Assembly (NCBI GenBank): GCA_012839115.1
Contig: DUNX01000050.1
Coordinates: 1-46,762, forward strand
DNA: 46,762 nt
From: Bacillota bacterium
Lineage (GTDB): Bacteria; Bacillota; UBA4882; UBA10575
Reading direction: 5' to 3'
The position numbers and the translations under genes are program-made. Positions 7,440 through 16,662 of the stretch are shown one piece after another. The notes under the pieces are model-generated. The model was not told the origin of the DNA and did not search any database. It saw only the letters and a list, made by a program, of their open reading frames with translations. The first letter of the stretch is position 1. Each line of letters opens with the position of its first letter.

Positions 7440-9364
7440 TAATCCTTCCAGAGGTTGTTAGCGGCATATTTCAAGACCACATTGCAACAATGGTCACAGT
7501 AGCCGTTCTTTTTCATCTCCGCCACCATGGCGTTGAGCTTTTCGTTTTGCTCCTTATCCCGCACTTTAGCCCTGGTGATTACCCGCGACAGTTCCTTAAC
7601 CGAGCTGGTGAGTTTTTCTTCGATTGCCTCCTTTAACGGTTCATAGCTCCGGTAGTTTAATTTCCCACCGCTGCGCAGGACATAGAACATGTAGGCGGTG
7701 ACGTCCTGGCGGAAACCTTTGGCCGCCGAGCCGGTAATCCCGATCTGTTCCTCAATGGAGGCCAGGAATTTTTCATCCGGTTCCAGCTCTTCGCCGGTGT
7801 TCCGGTCTTTAATCCTGGCCTTGTTCACAAAGGCCTCGGCGTGGTCCAGGTAGTTGTTGAAGAGGTCTTCGGCCTGTTCGGTAAAGCCGTGGATGAAGGC
7901 TTTGGTGACCTCCCTCTCCAGCATCCGGTGGTACTCCGTTTTCAGGGTGTTTTGAAGATAACTTAAATACCGGCGGCGTTCATCCTCACCGATGGAGAGT
8001 TCCTTAGTCTCTTTGATCAGGCTCTCTAGGATACTGATGGGGTTAATACAATTATTCTCCGATTCCGACAAGGCACGGTCAATCGCCTTGACAATAAAGC
8101 GGGTGGAGATGCCGGTCATCCCTTCCCTGGGCGCCTCCTCCCGCAACTCAAAGATATCAACCCTTTTCACTATCCCTTTTTCCATGATCTCTTCACCGTT
8201 GTAGATCTTTAGCTTGGTCAAGGGGTCAACTTTGCTGGAAGGCGCCAGTCTGCTCAAAATGGCAAACATCGCGGCAATCTCCAGGGTGTGCGGGGCGATA
8301 TGCATGGAAAACCGGCTCTGGCGAAGGATTTTTTGGTAGATCTTGACCTCCTCGCTTAATTCCAAGCAATAGGGGACTTCAACCTTGACGATGCGGTCCA
8401 AAATCGCTTCGTTGGTATGGTCGGATTTGAACTTGTTCCATTCCGCCTCATTGGAGTGGGCAAGAATAATCCCGTCAAAATAGATCATCGGCCCCTTGCC
8501 CGGGGAAGGGATGGCTTTTTCCTGCGTCGCTGTGATCATGGCGTGCAGGTATTCGGTTTCGTTCTTAAAGACCTCAATAAACTCGACAATCCCCCGGTTC
8601 CCCACGTTAAAAGCGCCGTTTAAGGAGAAGACCCGCGGGTCGTCTTCAGGGTAAAGGTCCATTTTGGAAATATCCACCGACCCGATGAGGACCGAAGTGT
8701 CCTGGTTGTTCGGGTCGACCGGCGGCACCACCCCGACCCCCACCCGGCCCCGGATGGAAAAATCGAGAACTTCCACGGGGAAACGTTCATATTCCCCGCT
8801 GTATTCGGCTTTCAAGCGGTAACGGCAAACGGGGCAGAGATCCCCCTCAATATGCACGCCCAGCAATTTACTGAATTTATCCCGCAGGTGCTTTGGGACC
8901 AAATGCAGGGGTTCCTCCCGCATGGGACAACCCTTCAAGGCAAAAACCGGGGGGCTCATCTCCAAACCGCGTTTCAATGCTTCCATGATCGAGGATTTGC
9001 CGGCGCCAACCGGCCCGACCAGGTACAGAACCTGGCGGGACTCTTCGCCCATCATGGCTGCGGAATGAAAATAGCGGACAATCGTCATGATTGTCTCGTC
9101 AATCCCGTAGAAATCTTCGAAAAACTTGTATTTTTTGATAATCTGGTTCCCATAGATCCTCTTTAAGCGGGGGTGTTCTTCGGTCCTGATCGCTTTGGCG
9201 CCTTGTTCCAAAATAATGTCGTACATCCGCTGGTGGGCAAGTTTGACGATGCCGGGGTCCTGCTTCACGAGTTCCAGGTAGTCGAGGAAAGTCCCGGAAA
9301 AATCGGGGTATGTCTTTTTCTCCCGGTCTTTCCTGATTAAATCTTCAAAGGCCTTTCTATCCAC
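7439..9364 (-). CDS. prkA: PrkA-type serine protein kinase / AAA+ protein
   Basis: A 641-residue protein, full length for PrkA/YeaG. The AAA core has Walker A GPVGAGKS at residues 117-124. A cysteine cluster (CPMREEPLH, later CPVC) follows, and the C-terminal kinase-like region ends with CDHCC. PrkA proteins were described as serine kinases and more recently as AAA+ proteases; in Bacillus PrkA affects sporulation through the Hpr/sigma-K route. The start is GTG 9364, with GAGGAGG 7 nt upstream. It is the first gene of the prkA-yhbH-spoVR operon, coupled to yhbH by a 1-nt overlap. I found no clear promoter; sigma-E control would be expected from relatives. Confidence 0.92.
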   Translation of the reverse strand: MDRKAFEDLIRKDREKKTYPDFSGTFLDYLELVKQDPGIVKLAHQRMYDIILEQGAKAIRTEEHPRLKRIYGNQIIKKYKFFEDFYGIDETIMTIVRYFHSAAMMGEESRQVLYLVGPVGAGKSSIMEALKRGLEMSPPVFALKGCPMREEPLHLVPKHLRDKFSKLLGVHIEGDLCPVCRYRLKAEYSGEYERFPVEVLDFSIRGRVGVGVVPPVDPNNQDTSVLIGSVDISKMDLYPEDDPRVFSLNGAFNVGNRGIVEFIEVFKNETEYLHAMITATQEKAIPSPGKGPMIYFDGIILAHSNEAEWNKFKSDHTNEAILDRIVKVEVPYCLELSEEVKIYQKILRQSRFSMHIAPHTLEIAAMFAILSRLAPSSKVDPLTKLKIYNGEEIMEKGIVKRVDIFELREEAPREGMTGISTRFIVKAIDRALSESENNCINPISILESLIKETKELSIGEDERRRYLSYLQNTLKTEYHRMLEREVTKAFIHGFTEQAEDLFNNYLDHAEAFVNKARIKDRNTGEELEPDEKFLASIEEQIGITGSAAKGFRQDVTAYMFYVLRSGGKLNYRSYEPLKEAIEEKLTSSVKELSRVITRAKVRDKEQNEKLNAMVAEMKKNGYCDHCCNVVLKYAANNLWKD

Positions 9365-9872
9365 AACATTCCCTCCTCAGGAATTTTCTTTAGCCAGACA
9401 GGGGTTTGAGGATAGAGCATTTGCGCAAAAGCACGGGAAAAAAACCTGGCTTTTCTCCTGTTATAGCTTACGTAAGAAAAAGTGAAACGTCCAATGCCGA
9501 AACAGCTATTTTTTTGTGAAAAAGGGATTTACCTTGTATTTTAGTATAGTATTTGTCGCGGAGAATTGTAAATCCTGCCTAGAAAAAGAAAAGGATTCCA
9601 TTTCATTGTTAGGGACATAAGAATCCGGAAACCCGGAAGGGGAATGGGAGGCGTGTATGGGATTACGTCACGAGGGCGGCGGGAAAAAACAGATGACTGC
9701 GCAGGAGGAAATCTACGTACGTATAAACTACTGCCTGTCCAGGTGAAATCTACCGGCGTTGTAGAGCAAAAACTGCTTTGTACTATAAAAAACATAAGGA
9801 AAGAGAAGTTTAATGCCGAAAATATAAATGCGACTTTGAACAGGGGGGCGCCATTAGCGTGGAGGTGTCAGC
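9365..9872. other. Divergent intergenic region between prkA and the GH5 genes
   Basis: About 500 bp with no convincing gene. The left part should hold the prkA promoter; an AT-rich stretch (9525-9560) could be a sporulation-type promoter but does not match cleanly. The right part has the candidate GH5 promoter at 9759-9786 and a GGAGG 7 nt before the ATG at 9873. Short open frames here lack ribosome binding sites. Confidence 0.5.
9759..9786 (+). promoter_or_regulatory. Candidate sigma-A promoter for the GH5 genes
   Basis: TTGTAG (9759-9764), a 16-nt spacer and TACTAT (9781-9786). The implied leader is about 80 nt. Confidence 0.4.
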
Positions 9873-11435
9873 ATGATGAAAAAGAAGAAGGCGCACATCA
9901 AGTATGTAATCGTTTTGTCCCTGGCACTGGTTTTATTTTTTTTACCGGCCTGCCGTTACCAGCCAAAGAATAAAAAGACTCCCCCCTGGATCCCGCCCCC
10001 GCAGGATAGGCCATCGGGTCCGGCCGCTGAAATCAACGAAAAACTCGGTCGCGGCATCAACCTAGGTAACGCCTTGGAGGCGCCGGCCATCGGCGACTGG
10101 GGGATTGTTCTTGAGGCGGAATACTTCAGCCTCATTAAAGAAAAGGGCTTTTCTTCGGTACGGATTCCGATCAGATGGTCCGCTCATGCCCGGTCCGGAA
10201 CCCCGTACACAATTGATGGGAATTTTTTCCATGACTATGTGGACTGGGCGATCGGAGAAGCCCTGAAAAACGATTTATATGCGATCATTAATTTCCACCA
10301 TTATGAAGAGATCTTCGTAAATCCCCATGGCGAGTGGGACAGGTTCCTGGCCATGTGGGAACAGGTGGCGGAGCGGTACAAGGATTACCCGGATAGCCTG
10401 GTTTTTGAGATCTTGAACGAACCCCATAATGAGCTAACCGCCGAACTCTGGAATGAACTGCTGGCGGAAGCCTTGGCGGTGATTAGAAAGACAAACCCCG
10501 ACCGGACGGTAATGATCGGGACCGCCGAGTGGGGCGGGGTTGGAGGCCTTTCTAAACTGAAACTCCCCGACGACGACCACCTGATCCTGACCGTCCATTT
10601 TTACAGCCCTTTTCAATTCACCCACCAGGGGGCGGATTGGACAGATGGTGCCTATGCCTGGCTGGGGACCACCTGGGACGGGAGTTTCTTTGAAAAGCGG
10701 ATACTCATGGATGAACTTTATCCGGTCTACTATTATTCCTGTGCGAATAATATCCCGGTCAACATTGGTGAGTTTGGCGCTTATAGCAAGGCTGATATGC
10801 CTTCACGGGCACTTTGGACCGAGTTTTGCGCCCGCATGTTTGAAGACTACGGATTCTCCTGGCATTACTGGGAGTTTTGCAGCGGTTTCGGGATCTATGA
10901 CCCGAAGGATGAGGTATTCCACGAGGAACTGGTCAATGCTCTTATCTCTGATAACACCAGTGTCTTGGAATTGGGAGACCCGCCGGCAACCGGCGAAGAA
11001 ATGTTGACCAACGGGGATTTTTCCAGTGGCCTTACCGGCTGGGGTTACGGGGCATGGCACAGTCCATACCAGGCTGATTTTAAGGTGGTCAATAACGAGC
11101 TTGTTGTCGATGTAACAACTGCCGGTCCCAAAGGCTGGAACATCCAACTGCTCCAAGACAATATTCCATTGGCGAAAGACCGCCGCTATCTCCTCAGCTT
11201 CGAGGCATGGAGCGACACACCGCGCAGTTTCTCCGCGGGGATTGGCGCGGTGATAGGAAGCAATTTTCCATCATACGGCGGCGCCTCGGTCTTTGTCACC
11301 CCGGAAAAGCGCTGGTTTTATATTCTGGGCACAGCAGCGGAGACATTGACGACCGGACGGGTTTCGTTCAGTTTCGGCAATGAGACCGGCCGTGTTTACC
11401 TGGACAATATCAGCCTCAAAAAAGTGGTGGACTAG
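9873..11435 (+). CDS. GH5-family endoglucanase-like lipoprotein with C-terminal CBM
   Basis: A 520-residue protein. Residues 1-27 are a lipoprotein signal (core VIVLSLALVLFF, lipobox LPAC, Cys27), followed by a Pro-rich linker. Residues about 52-360 are a GH5 barrel: RGINLGNALEAP, VRIPIRW, INFHHYEE, the acid/base motif EILNEPH (Glu183), VHFYSP, and the nucleophile in NIGEFG (Glu300). Residues about 375-518 are a beta-sandwich beginning LTNGDFSSGLTGW and ending GRVYLDNISLK, typical of CBM4/9-type binding modules. It should cleave beta-1,4-linked polysaccharide such as cellulose, xyloglucan or mannan at the cell surface; the substrate cannot be fixed from motifs. The next gene is a close paralogue. 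The start is ATG 9873, with GGAGG 7 nt upstream. Confidence 0.88.
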   Translation: MMKKKKAHIKYVIVLSLALVLFFLPACRYQPKNKKTPPWIPPPQDRPSGPAAEINEKLGRGINLGNALEAPAIGDWGIVLEAEYFSLIKEKGFSSVRIPIRWSAHARSGTPYTIDGNFFHDYVDWAIGEALKNDLYAIINFHHYEEIFVNPHGEWDRFLAMWEQVAERYKDYPDSLVFEILNEPHNELTAELWNELLAEALAVIRKTNPDRTVMIGTAEWGGVGGLSKLKLPDDDHLILTVHFYSPFQFTHQGADWTDGAYAWLGTTWDGSFFEKRILMDELYPVYYYSCANNIPVNIGEFGAYSKADMPSRALWTEFCARMFEDYGFSWHYWEFCSGFGIYDPKDEVFHEELVNALISDNTSVLELGDPPATGEEMLTNGDFSSGLTGWGYGAWHSPYQADFKVVNNELVVDVTTAGPKGWNIQLLQDNIPLAKDRRYLLSFEAWSDTPRSFSAGIGAVIGSNFPSYGGASVFVTPEKRWFYILGTAAETLTTGRVSFSFGNETGRVYLDNISLKKVVD

Positions 11436-11514
11436 TTTAAAGGAAGAAGAAGGGAAACGCCGAATACTTATACTAATACTTAAATGGAAAATCACTTGGT
11501 AACAGCGACAATTG

Positions 11515-11537
11515 TAACAGGTTGAGAAAACCTGTTA
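11515..11537 (+). other. Stem-loop between the tandem GH5 genes
   Basis: A perfect 9-bp stem TAACAGGTT/AACCTGTTA with a 5-nt loop, 20 nt before the second GH5 start. There is no T run, so it is probably not a terminator. It could stabilise or process the mRNA and set different levels of the two enzymes. Confidence 0.5.
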
Positions 11538-11556
11538 TCAGCTGGGAGTTGATTTC

Positions 11557-13092
11557 ATGAAGAAAAAAAGGCTTCTATTTTTTCTTTTTCTAGCCTTGTT
11601 TTCCTTGCCGGCTTATAATCATCTACCGGCAAATTTATTTTCACCTCACCCTCTAGCGCAGGCCGGACCGGCAAAAGCAGCCGTGGAGATCAACAGAAGC
11701 CTCGGCCGTGGTATTAACTTGGGTAACGCGTTGGAAGCCCCGAAAGGCAGAAGCTGGGGGGTTCTGCTTCAGAAAGAATACTTCGCACTCATTAAAGAAA
11801 AGGGTTTTTCTTCGGTACGGATCCCGATCCGGTGGTCCGATTATGCCCTGACCAAAGAACCATACAAGATTGAAGAGAATTTCTTTGCGAAGGTGGACTG
11901 GGCAATCGGGGAAGCCCTGAAGAACGGTTTATCCGTGATCATCAATTTCCACCATTATGAAGAGCTTTTTAAATACCCCCACAGGGAGTGGAGCAGATTC
12001 CTGGCCATGTGGGCACAGGTAGCAAAGCGTTACAAAGATTACCCGGACGCTCTGGTCTTTGAGATCCTGAACGAGCCCCACGATGAGTTAACCGCCGAAC
12101 TCTGGAATGAGCTACTGGTGGAAGCCTTGAAGGTGATTAGAAAGACAAACCCCGGCCGGACGGTGATGATCGGGACCGCCGAGTGGGGTGGGGCTGGATC
12201 CGTCTCGAAATTGGTTCTCCCCGCTGACGACAACCTGATCCTGACCGTCCATTTTTACAGCCCCTTTCAATTCACCCACCAGGGGGCGGAATGGTCGGCG
12301 GGCTCCAGGGCCTGGTTGGGAACAACCTGGGACGGGAGTTATGTTGAAAAGCAGATGATCCGGAATGAACTCGAGCCGGTTCTCTGGTATTCCCGGGAAC
12401 ACGGTATCCCGGTCAACATTGGTGAATTCGGGGCGTACAGCAAAGCCGATATGGCCTCGCGGGCGCGGTGGACAGCGTTTTGCGCCCGGCTTTTTGAAGA
12501 ACTGGGATTTTCTTGGCATTACTGGGAGTTTTGCAGCGGGTTCGGGATCTATGACGCGCGTAAAAAGGTATTCCACACGGAACTGGTGAATGCCCTTATT
12601 TATGAGGACAAAAGCATCCTCGACCCGGGCGGCCTGCCAGCGGTGACCGGTAAGGAAATGGTGGCCAACGGGGATTTCTCCGCCGGTAGTATAGGCTGGC
12701 ATTACGGGGTCTGGCAAAACCCATACCGGGCTGATTTTCGCGTGGTTAACCAGGAGTTTATTGTTGACGTGCAAACCGCCGGCGATGAGGAGTGGCCGGT
12801 TCAGCTGATCAAAGACGGGATCTCGTTAAAAGAGGGCTGCCGCTATCTCCTCAGCTTCGAGGCATGGAGTGACCGCCCGCGTAGTTTCTCCGCGGGGATC
12901 GGTGCGGCGGTTGGCAGTGACTACCCGACATATGGCGATGCTTCGGTTTTTGTCACCCCGGAAAAGCGTAAATATTATGTATTGGGTACGGCCGGGAAAA
13001 CACTGAGCACCGGACGGGTCGTATTTAGCTTTGGCAAAGAAACCGGCCGCGTTTATCTGGATAATGTCAGCTTGAAAGAAGTTGGGAAATAA
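11557..13092 (+). CDS. Secreted GH5-family endoglucanase-like enzyme with C-terminal CBM
   Basis: A 511-residue paralogue of the upstream gene, about three quarters identical by eye across catalytic and binding domains. The N-terminus differs: MKKKR plus a hydrophobic core and a probable signal-peptidase I site near AQA (residues 34-36), with no lipobox Cys, so the enzyme is predicted to be released. The barrel keeps RGINLGNALEAP, EILNEPH (Glu173 acid/base) and NIGEFG (Glu290 nucleophile). The C-terminal module (about residues 365-510) runs from VANGDFSAGSIGW to GRVYLDNVSLK. The two genes arose by tandem duplication. One anchored and one free copy would let the cell attack polymer at a distance and finish it at the surface. 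The gene lies 121 nt after its partner, probably co-transcribed. Confidence 0.88.
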   Translation: MKKKRLLFFLFLALFSLPAYNHLPANLFSPHPLAQAGPAKAAVEINRSLGRGINLGNALEAPKGRSWGVLLQKEYFALIKEKGFSSVRIPIRWSDYALTKEPYKIEENFFAKVDWAIGEALKNGLSVIINFHHYEELFKYPHREWSRFLAMWAQVAKRYKDYPDALVFEILNEPHDELTAELWNELLVEALKVIRKTNPGRTVMIGTAEWGGAGSVSKLVLPADDNLILTVHFYSPFQFTHQGAEWSAGSRAWLGTTWDGSYVEKQMIRNELEPVLWYSREHGIPVNIGEFGAYSKADMASRARWTAFCARLFEELGFSWHYWEFCSGFGIYDARKKVFHTELVNALIYEDKSILDPGGLPAVTGKEMVANGDFSAGSIGWHYGVWQNPYRADFRVVNQEFIVDVQTAGDEEWPVQLIKDGISLKEGCRYLLSFEAWSDRPRSFSAGIGAAVGSDYPTYGDASVFVTPEKRKYYVLGTAGKTLSTGRVVFSFGKETGRVYLDNVSLKEVGK

Positions 13093-13142
13093 GCATATAC
13101 ATGATCCCGCTCCGGAAAAGCAACAGTCTTCCGAAGCAATGG

Positions 13143-13166
13143 GCAGGAGCACGGGCGTGCTCCTGC
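13143..13166 (+). terminator. GC-rich hairpin downstream of the GH5 genes
   Basis: A perfect 10-bp stem GCAGGAGCAC/GTGCTCCTGC with a 4-nt loop, 51 nt after the stop. It lacks the T run of a standard terminator. It may protect the 3' end or terminate with a factor. Confidence 0.5.
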
Positions 13167-13335
13167 GCGACCCCTGTTGTAATCCACCGGTTAATGACTG
13201 GCAGGTACAGGCAGGGGTTTTTGCTCTTTTGGGAAATAAAAAAGCCAATTTTTACTGATGTTCTCAAGTTTTTGTCAATTTTTGACGATATAAGTAACAC
13301 TATATAAAAAAATGAGAGAGAAAGGAAGGGGTAAA

Positions 13336-14364
13336 ATGGGTCTAAACAAGGAAAATTCTTTACACCGTAAGCGTTGTCTGCATATCCCTATGTACAGGGT
13401 GATTTTTTTTCTACTGCTGGTCACCTTTCTTGTCAGTGGTTGCGGTAAAACCAAGGTACATAAGGTCGGTATTCTGTGCGGTTTGGAATACATCGCTGTT
13501 ATAGCCGATGGTTTTCAGGGAAAAATGTCGGAATTGGGTTATGTCGAAGGGGAAAATATCGTTTATGATCTGCGACGGGTAGATTTTGACATGGAAGAAT
13601 ACCGTAAGATCCTGAGGGAATTTGTTAAGAATGAAGTCGACTTGATCCTCGTTTATCCCACTGAAGCATCGATGGAAGCGAAAGAGATCACGAAGGGAAC
13701 CGGCATCCCTGTGGTGTTTGCCTTTTCCAATATCGAAGGGACCGGTCTGGTCGAGAGTATTCGGGAACCGGGAGAAAATATTACCGGTGTCCGGTATCCC
13801 GGACCCGATATTGCCGTCAAACGCCTGGAGCTCGTGATGGAACTGGTTCCAGAGGTGAAAAGTATCCTCATCCCGTACCAACGGGATTACCCGATTGTCG
13901 TTCATCAGATGGAGATGATTGCTCCGGTGGCTAAAAAAGCCGGAATTACCCTACTTGAAGCCCCGGCCGCCAACGCTGCGGAAGTCGAGGCGATCCTCGC
14001 CGCCTACGAGAAAAATGGCGCTCCTCCTTTTGATGCCATCATGTTTGTGGCCGAACCGCTTACCGTGACCCCCGAACCCTTTGCTGCGCTGGCTAAATTT
14101 GCGGTAAAGCATAAGGTCCCGTTTGGCGGAGCATTAATGACAGTAGGAGAATACTCTTCGATTTTTGGCGCAAACGCTGATTTGGTTGCCGTAGGCGAAC
14201 AGGCGGCGTTTTTGGCCGACAAGATCCTTAACGGAACACCGGCCGGCAGCATCCCTGTGATCTCCGCTGAAATTACTTTGGAATTTAACTGCAAGGCTGC
14301 CCAAGAGTTTGGCGTGGAGATCAGCCCGGAACTTCTGCGCATGGCCCAGGTGGTCATTCGCTGA
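13336..14364 (+). CDS. ABC-type solute-binding lipoprotein (TrpX-like / ABC_sub_bind family)
   Basis: The start is ATG 13336, with AGGAAGGGG just upstream; an in-frame ATG 24 nt earlier lacks a site. The protein has 342 residues with lipobox LVSGC (Cys36). The mature part has the two-lobed type I binding-protein fold: KVGILCGLEY, ADGFQGKMSELGYVEGENIVYDLR, the hinge VDLILVYPTEASMEAKE, GIPVVFAFS and GENITGVRYPGPD. This matches the family containing TrpX, which binds aromatic amino acids or other small molecules. No permease or ATPase gene is adjacent. The next gene is a chemoreceptor, so the protein may present a ligand to it. Just upstream is a GTCAA/TTGAC dyad (13274-13286) overlapping weak promoter-like hexamers. 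Confidence 0.82.
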   Translation: MGLNKENSLHRKRCLHIPMYRVIFFLLLVTFLVSGCGKTKVHKVGILCGLEYIAVIADGFQGKMSELGYVEGENIVYDLRRVDFDMEEYRKILREFVKNEVDLILVYPTEASMEAKEITKGTGIPVVFAFSNIEGTGLVESIREPGENITGVRYPGPDIAVKRLELVMELVPEVKSILIPYQRDYPIVVHQMEMIAPVAKKAGITLLEAPAANAAEVEAILAAYEKNGAPPFDAIMFVAEPLTVTPEPFAALAKFAVKHKVPFGGALMTVGEYSSIFGANADLVAVGEQAAFLADKILNGTPAGSIPVISAEITLEFNCKAAQEFGVEISPELLRMAQVVIR

Positions 14365-14377
14365 ATAAGCAGGGTAG

Positions 14378-14432
14378 AAGGCCGGGGTTTTCCTCCGGTT
14401 ACTTTTGCTTGTTAAAAAACCGGCCTTTTTCC
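14378..14432 (+). terminator. Intrinsic terminator after the binding-protein gene
   Basis: An outer stem AAGGCCGG/CCGGCCTT, extended inward by GGTTTT/AAAAAACC with a 2-nt bulge, and a TTTTT tract. It separates the binding-protein and chemoreceptor transcripts, at least partly. Confidence 0.65.
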
Positions 14433-14454
14433 CCCTGCAATTATAAAAAAAGAG

Positions 14455-14497
14455 ATGGCTGTAAGCGCCAGACGGGAGCCTGCGAAGGCGTAGCCAT
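14455..14497 (+). other. Structured leader just before the chemoreceptor gene
   Basis: ATGGCT (14455-14460) pairs with AGCCAT (14492-14497), and CGCC (14466-14469) with GGCG (14487-14490), leaving a 17-nt purine-rich apical loop. The structure ends 2 nt before AAGGAG. It does not match the cyclic-di-GMP-I, preQ1, fluoride or ZTP consensus as I know them. It may tune translation, or be incidental. Confidence 0.4.
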
Positions 14498-14512
14498 GAA
14501 GGAGTGAGGATT

Positions 14513-16636
14513 TTGAGCCGGCGTATCCCTTTATCCGGGAGGAGAAAATTCCGTAGCCTGGCGGCTACTTTGACGGTGGCTTTTGTAACGCTTTTGGCGG
14601 TGGTATTACTATTATTCAATGGCCTTAATCTTTTTAATTTTTTCCGGAACAACCGGGAGATTATCATTGACCGGCAGGAATTAATGGCCAAAGAACCGGC
14701 TAATACAGTAAAAAGCTTTATTGAGGAAAAATTTAACCTGATGGCGGTAACAGCCGGATTTGATGACCTGGCGACAGCTCCTGCAGAAAGGCAGCGCTCT
14801 GTTTTAAGTAATTTAATGGGGCAGGAACCCTCCTTCCGCCAGCTGGTCCTATTAAATAGCAAAGGCAGGGAAGTCTCCAGAATATCCCGGTATTCTGCAC
14901 TGGTAGCCGGGATTCTGACCGCAAAAAACTTACAAGAAGCATTTTCCCGGGCGTTTACGGGTGAAGACTATATCAGCCCGATCTTTATTGATGAGACGTC
15001 TTTTGAACCCATGATCATCATGGCCGTGCCACTCACCGATATCCTCGGTAACAGCTTGGGCGTATTGGCTGCTGAAGTAAATTTGAAATTCATGTGGGAT
15101 CTCATCGGCGCGCTTAAAATTGGGGAGAAAGGCCTGGCCTATGTAGTGGATGAAACAGGTAATCTGGTGGCCATGCGGGATATAACCCGTGTACTGAAAG
15201 GGGAGAACCTGCGCGGCCTGGAGATTGTCGCGGCCTTTGTCAACAAAAAAACGGCCTTTGCCAGCCGGACACTTACCGGCCCTGGAATTATGGGGACCAA
15301 AGTTATTGCAAGTCTGGTCCCGCTGGGTAAGCCCGACTGGGCGGTGGTGGCGGAATTGCCGCTGGCCGAAGCGTACCGCCCGTTGCGGGTGATGGCGGTC
15401 TCTTCACTCTTTTTTATGCTTATAAGCCTGGGGATGGCAATAATCGCCGGAATGATCCTGGTCAGGAGGATCACCAAACCGGTGACGGATTTTGGGAATG
15501 TCCTGCGGGAGCTTGGTAAAGGAGACCTGCGGAAAAGGGTTGCCATTACCGCAAAGAATGAATTCGGGGAATTGGCCGGTTATCTCAACAAAACCATCAA
15601 TGCCTTAAGTCTGCTGCTTAATAAAGCCAGGGATATGGTGAAGATGGTCTCGGAGCAAAGCTATTTCCTTAAGGAAAGTTCGGAACAATCAGCAGAGAGC
15701 GCGGAAACGGTGGCCGTAACCATGGAGCAGATCAGCAAGGGAACCATGGAACAGACTAAACAGGCGGAAAGGGCTTCCCAGCAGATTAACAGCTTGGCCC
15801 AGGAGATTGATGTTATCGTATCGGAAGCCAAAGAAGTAGAGGAGATTAGCACGACCACCAAAGCCGCAAGTTATCAGTCGAAAAACGCCCTCGACCTTCT
15901 GGTCGAGAGAACAAAAGAAACAAACCGGGTCATCAAAGAGTTCGAAAAGAGCGGTCAGGAGCTTAATGAGAGCATTCAAGCCATCCGGGGCATCACGGAT
16001 ACCATCACCAAAATTACAGAAAAAACCCACCTCCTGGCGGTAAATGCCGGGATTGAGGCAGCCCGCGCCGGAGAAACCGGCCGCGGCTTTGCGGTGGTGG
16101 CCAGTGAGATTGCGAAATTGGGACAGCAATCACGGGAAGCGGCACAGGGCATCGAGGATATTTTAAAAAGGGTTCAGGTAGGGATCCTTGAGTCGGTACG
16201 GACTTCGGAAGAGGCATCACAGATAGCTGAAGAACAAAACGCAGCGGTTTTCTCCACCCTTGATGCTTTCGATACTGTCATCTCCGCCATGGACGAGACC
16301 GGCAGAATAATCGTGAAAATAAATCAGATCATCAAAAAAATCGACGAGTGTAAGTCCGAGGCAATCGCCTCGATCATGAACGTTAATGCAATTTCCGAAG
16401 AGACCGCAGCTGCCAGTGAGCAAGTTACAGCGGTGGCTGAAGAACAGAAGGCCGGGGCGGAACAGGTCAAAGGGCTGGCTGAAACCTTGCATAAAATGGC
16501 GGGTGACCTGGTCAGTGTGGTCAATATCTTCCAGACCAGAACAGAGAGGGAAGAAATTCCGGTTGCTATTTCCCGTAAGAATAAAGAAAAGCGCCGGCCA
16601 ACAAAGACCCTTCATCCAAAGCGGGCGCATATATAA
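14513..16636 (+). CDS. Methyl-accepting chemotaxis protein
   Basis: The start is TTG 14513, with AGGAG 8 nt upstream; a GTG 9 nt earlier is too close to the site. The protein has 707 residues: transmembrane segment 1 at about 18-42, an extracellular dCache-like sensor at about 45-290 ([21 protein letters not shown], then [18 protein letters not shown]), transmembrane segment 2 at about 300-325, a HAMP domain, then the signalling coiled coil. The hairpin tip reads [19 protein letters not shown] then [15 protein letters not shown], with Gly-Ile in place of the more usual Ala-Ile. It senses an external ligand and controls CheA. The neighbouring orphan binding protein is a candidate partner. Its stop codon lies inside a 28-bp palindrome shared with addA. 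Confidence 0.92.
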   Translation: MSRRIPLSGRRKFRSLAATLTVAFVTLLAVVLLLFNGLNLFNFFRNNREIIIDRQELMAKEPANTVKSFIEEKFNLMAVTAGFDDLATAPAERQRSVLSNLMGQEPSFRQLVLLNSKGREVSRISRYSALVAGILTAKNLQEAFSRAFTGEDYISPIFIDETSFEPMIIMAVPLTDILGNSLGVLAAEVNLKFMWDLIGALKIGEKGLAYVVDETGNLVAMRDITRVLKGENLRGLEIVAAFVNKKTAFASRTLTGPGIMGTKVIASLVPLGKPDWAVVAELPLAEAYRPLRVMAVSSLFFMLISLGMAIIAGMILVRRITKPVTDFGNVLRELGKGDLRKRVAITAKNEFGELAGYLNKTINALSLLLNKARDMVKMVSEQSYFLKESSEQSAESAETVAVTMEQISKGTMEQTKQAERASQQINSLAQEIDVIVSEAKEVEEISTTTKAASYQSKNALDLLVERTKETNRVIKEFEKSGQELNESIQAIRGITDTITKITEKTHLLAVNAGIEAARAGETGRGFAVVASEIAKLGQQSREAAQGIEDILKRVQVGILESVRTSEEASQIAEEQNAAVFSTLDAFDTVISAMDETGRIIVKINQIIKKIDECKSEAIASIMNVNAISEETAAASEQVTAVAEEQKAGAEQVKGLAETLHKMAGDLVSVVNIFQTRTEREEIPVAISRKNKEKRRPTKTLHPKRAHI

Positions 16637-16662
16637 TTCATTGAATTATAATTCAATGAATT
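16635..16662. terminator. Perfect 28-bp palindrome spanning two convergent stop codons
   Basis: Arms AATTCATTGAATT (16635-16647) and its exact complement (16650-16662) flank a central AT. The palindrome contains most of the chemoreceptor stop, the 9-bp spacer and the last codons (Glu-Phe-Ile-Glu-Leu-stop) of AddA. It can form a hairpin in either transcript. AT-rich and without a T run, it may act as a bidirectional end or block read-through antisense RNA. Confidence 0.75.

Noticed and set aside
9525-9560. Sigma-E promoter for prkA
   Set aside because: The AT-rich stretch has partial likeness to a sigma-E -10 box, but spacing and -35 are not convincing enough to annotate.
9644-9973. Plus-strand frame overlapping the first GH5 start
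   Set aside because: Composition is not protein-like, and it overlaps the well-supported GH5 signal peptide in another frame.
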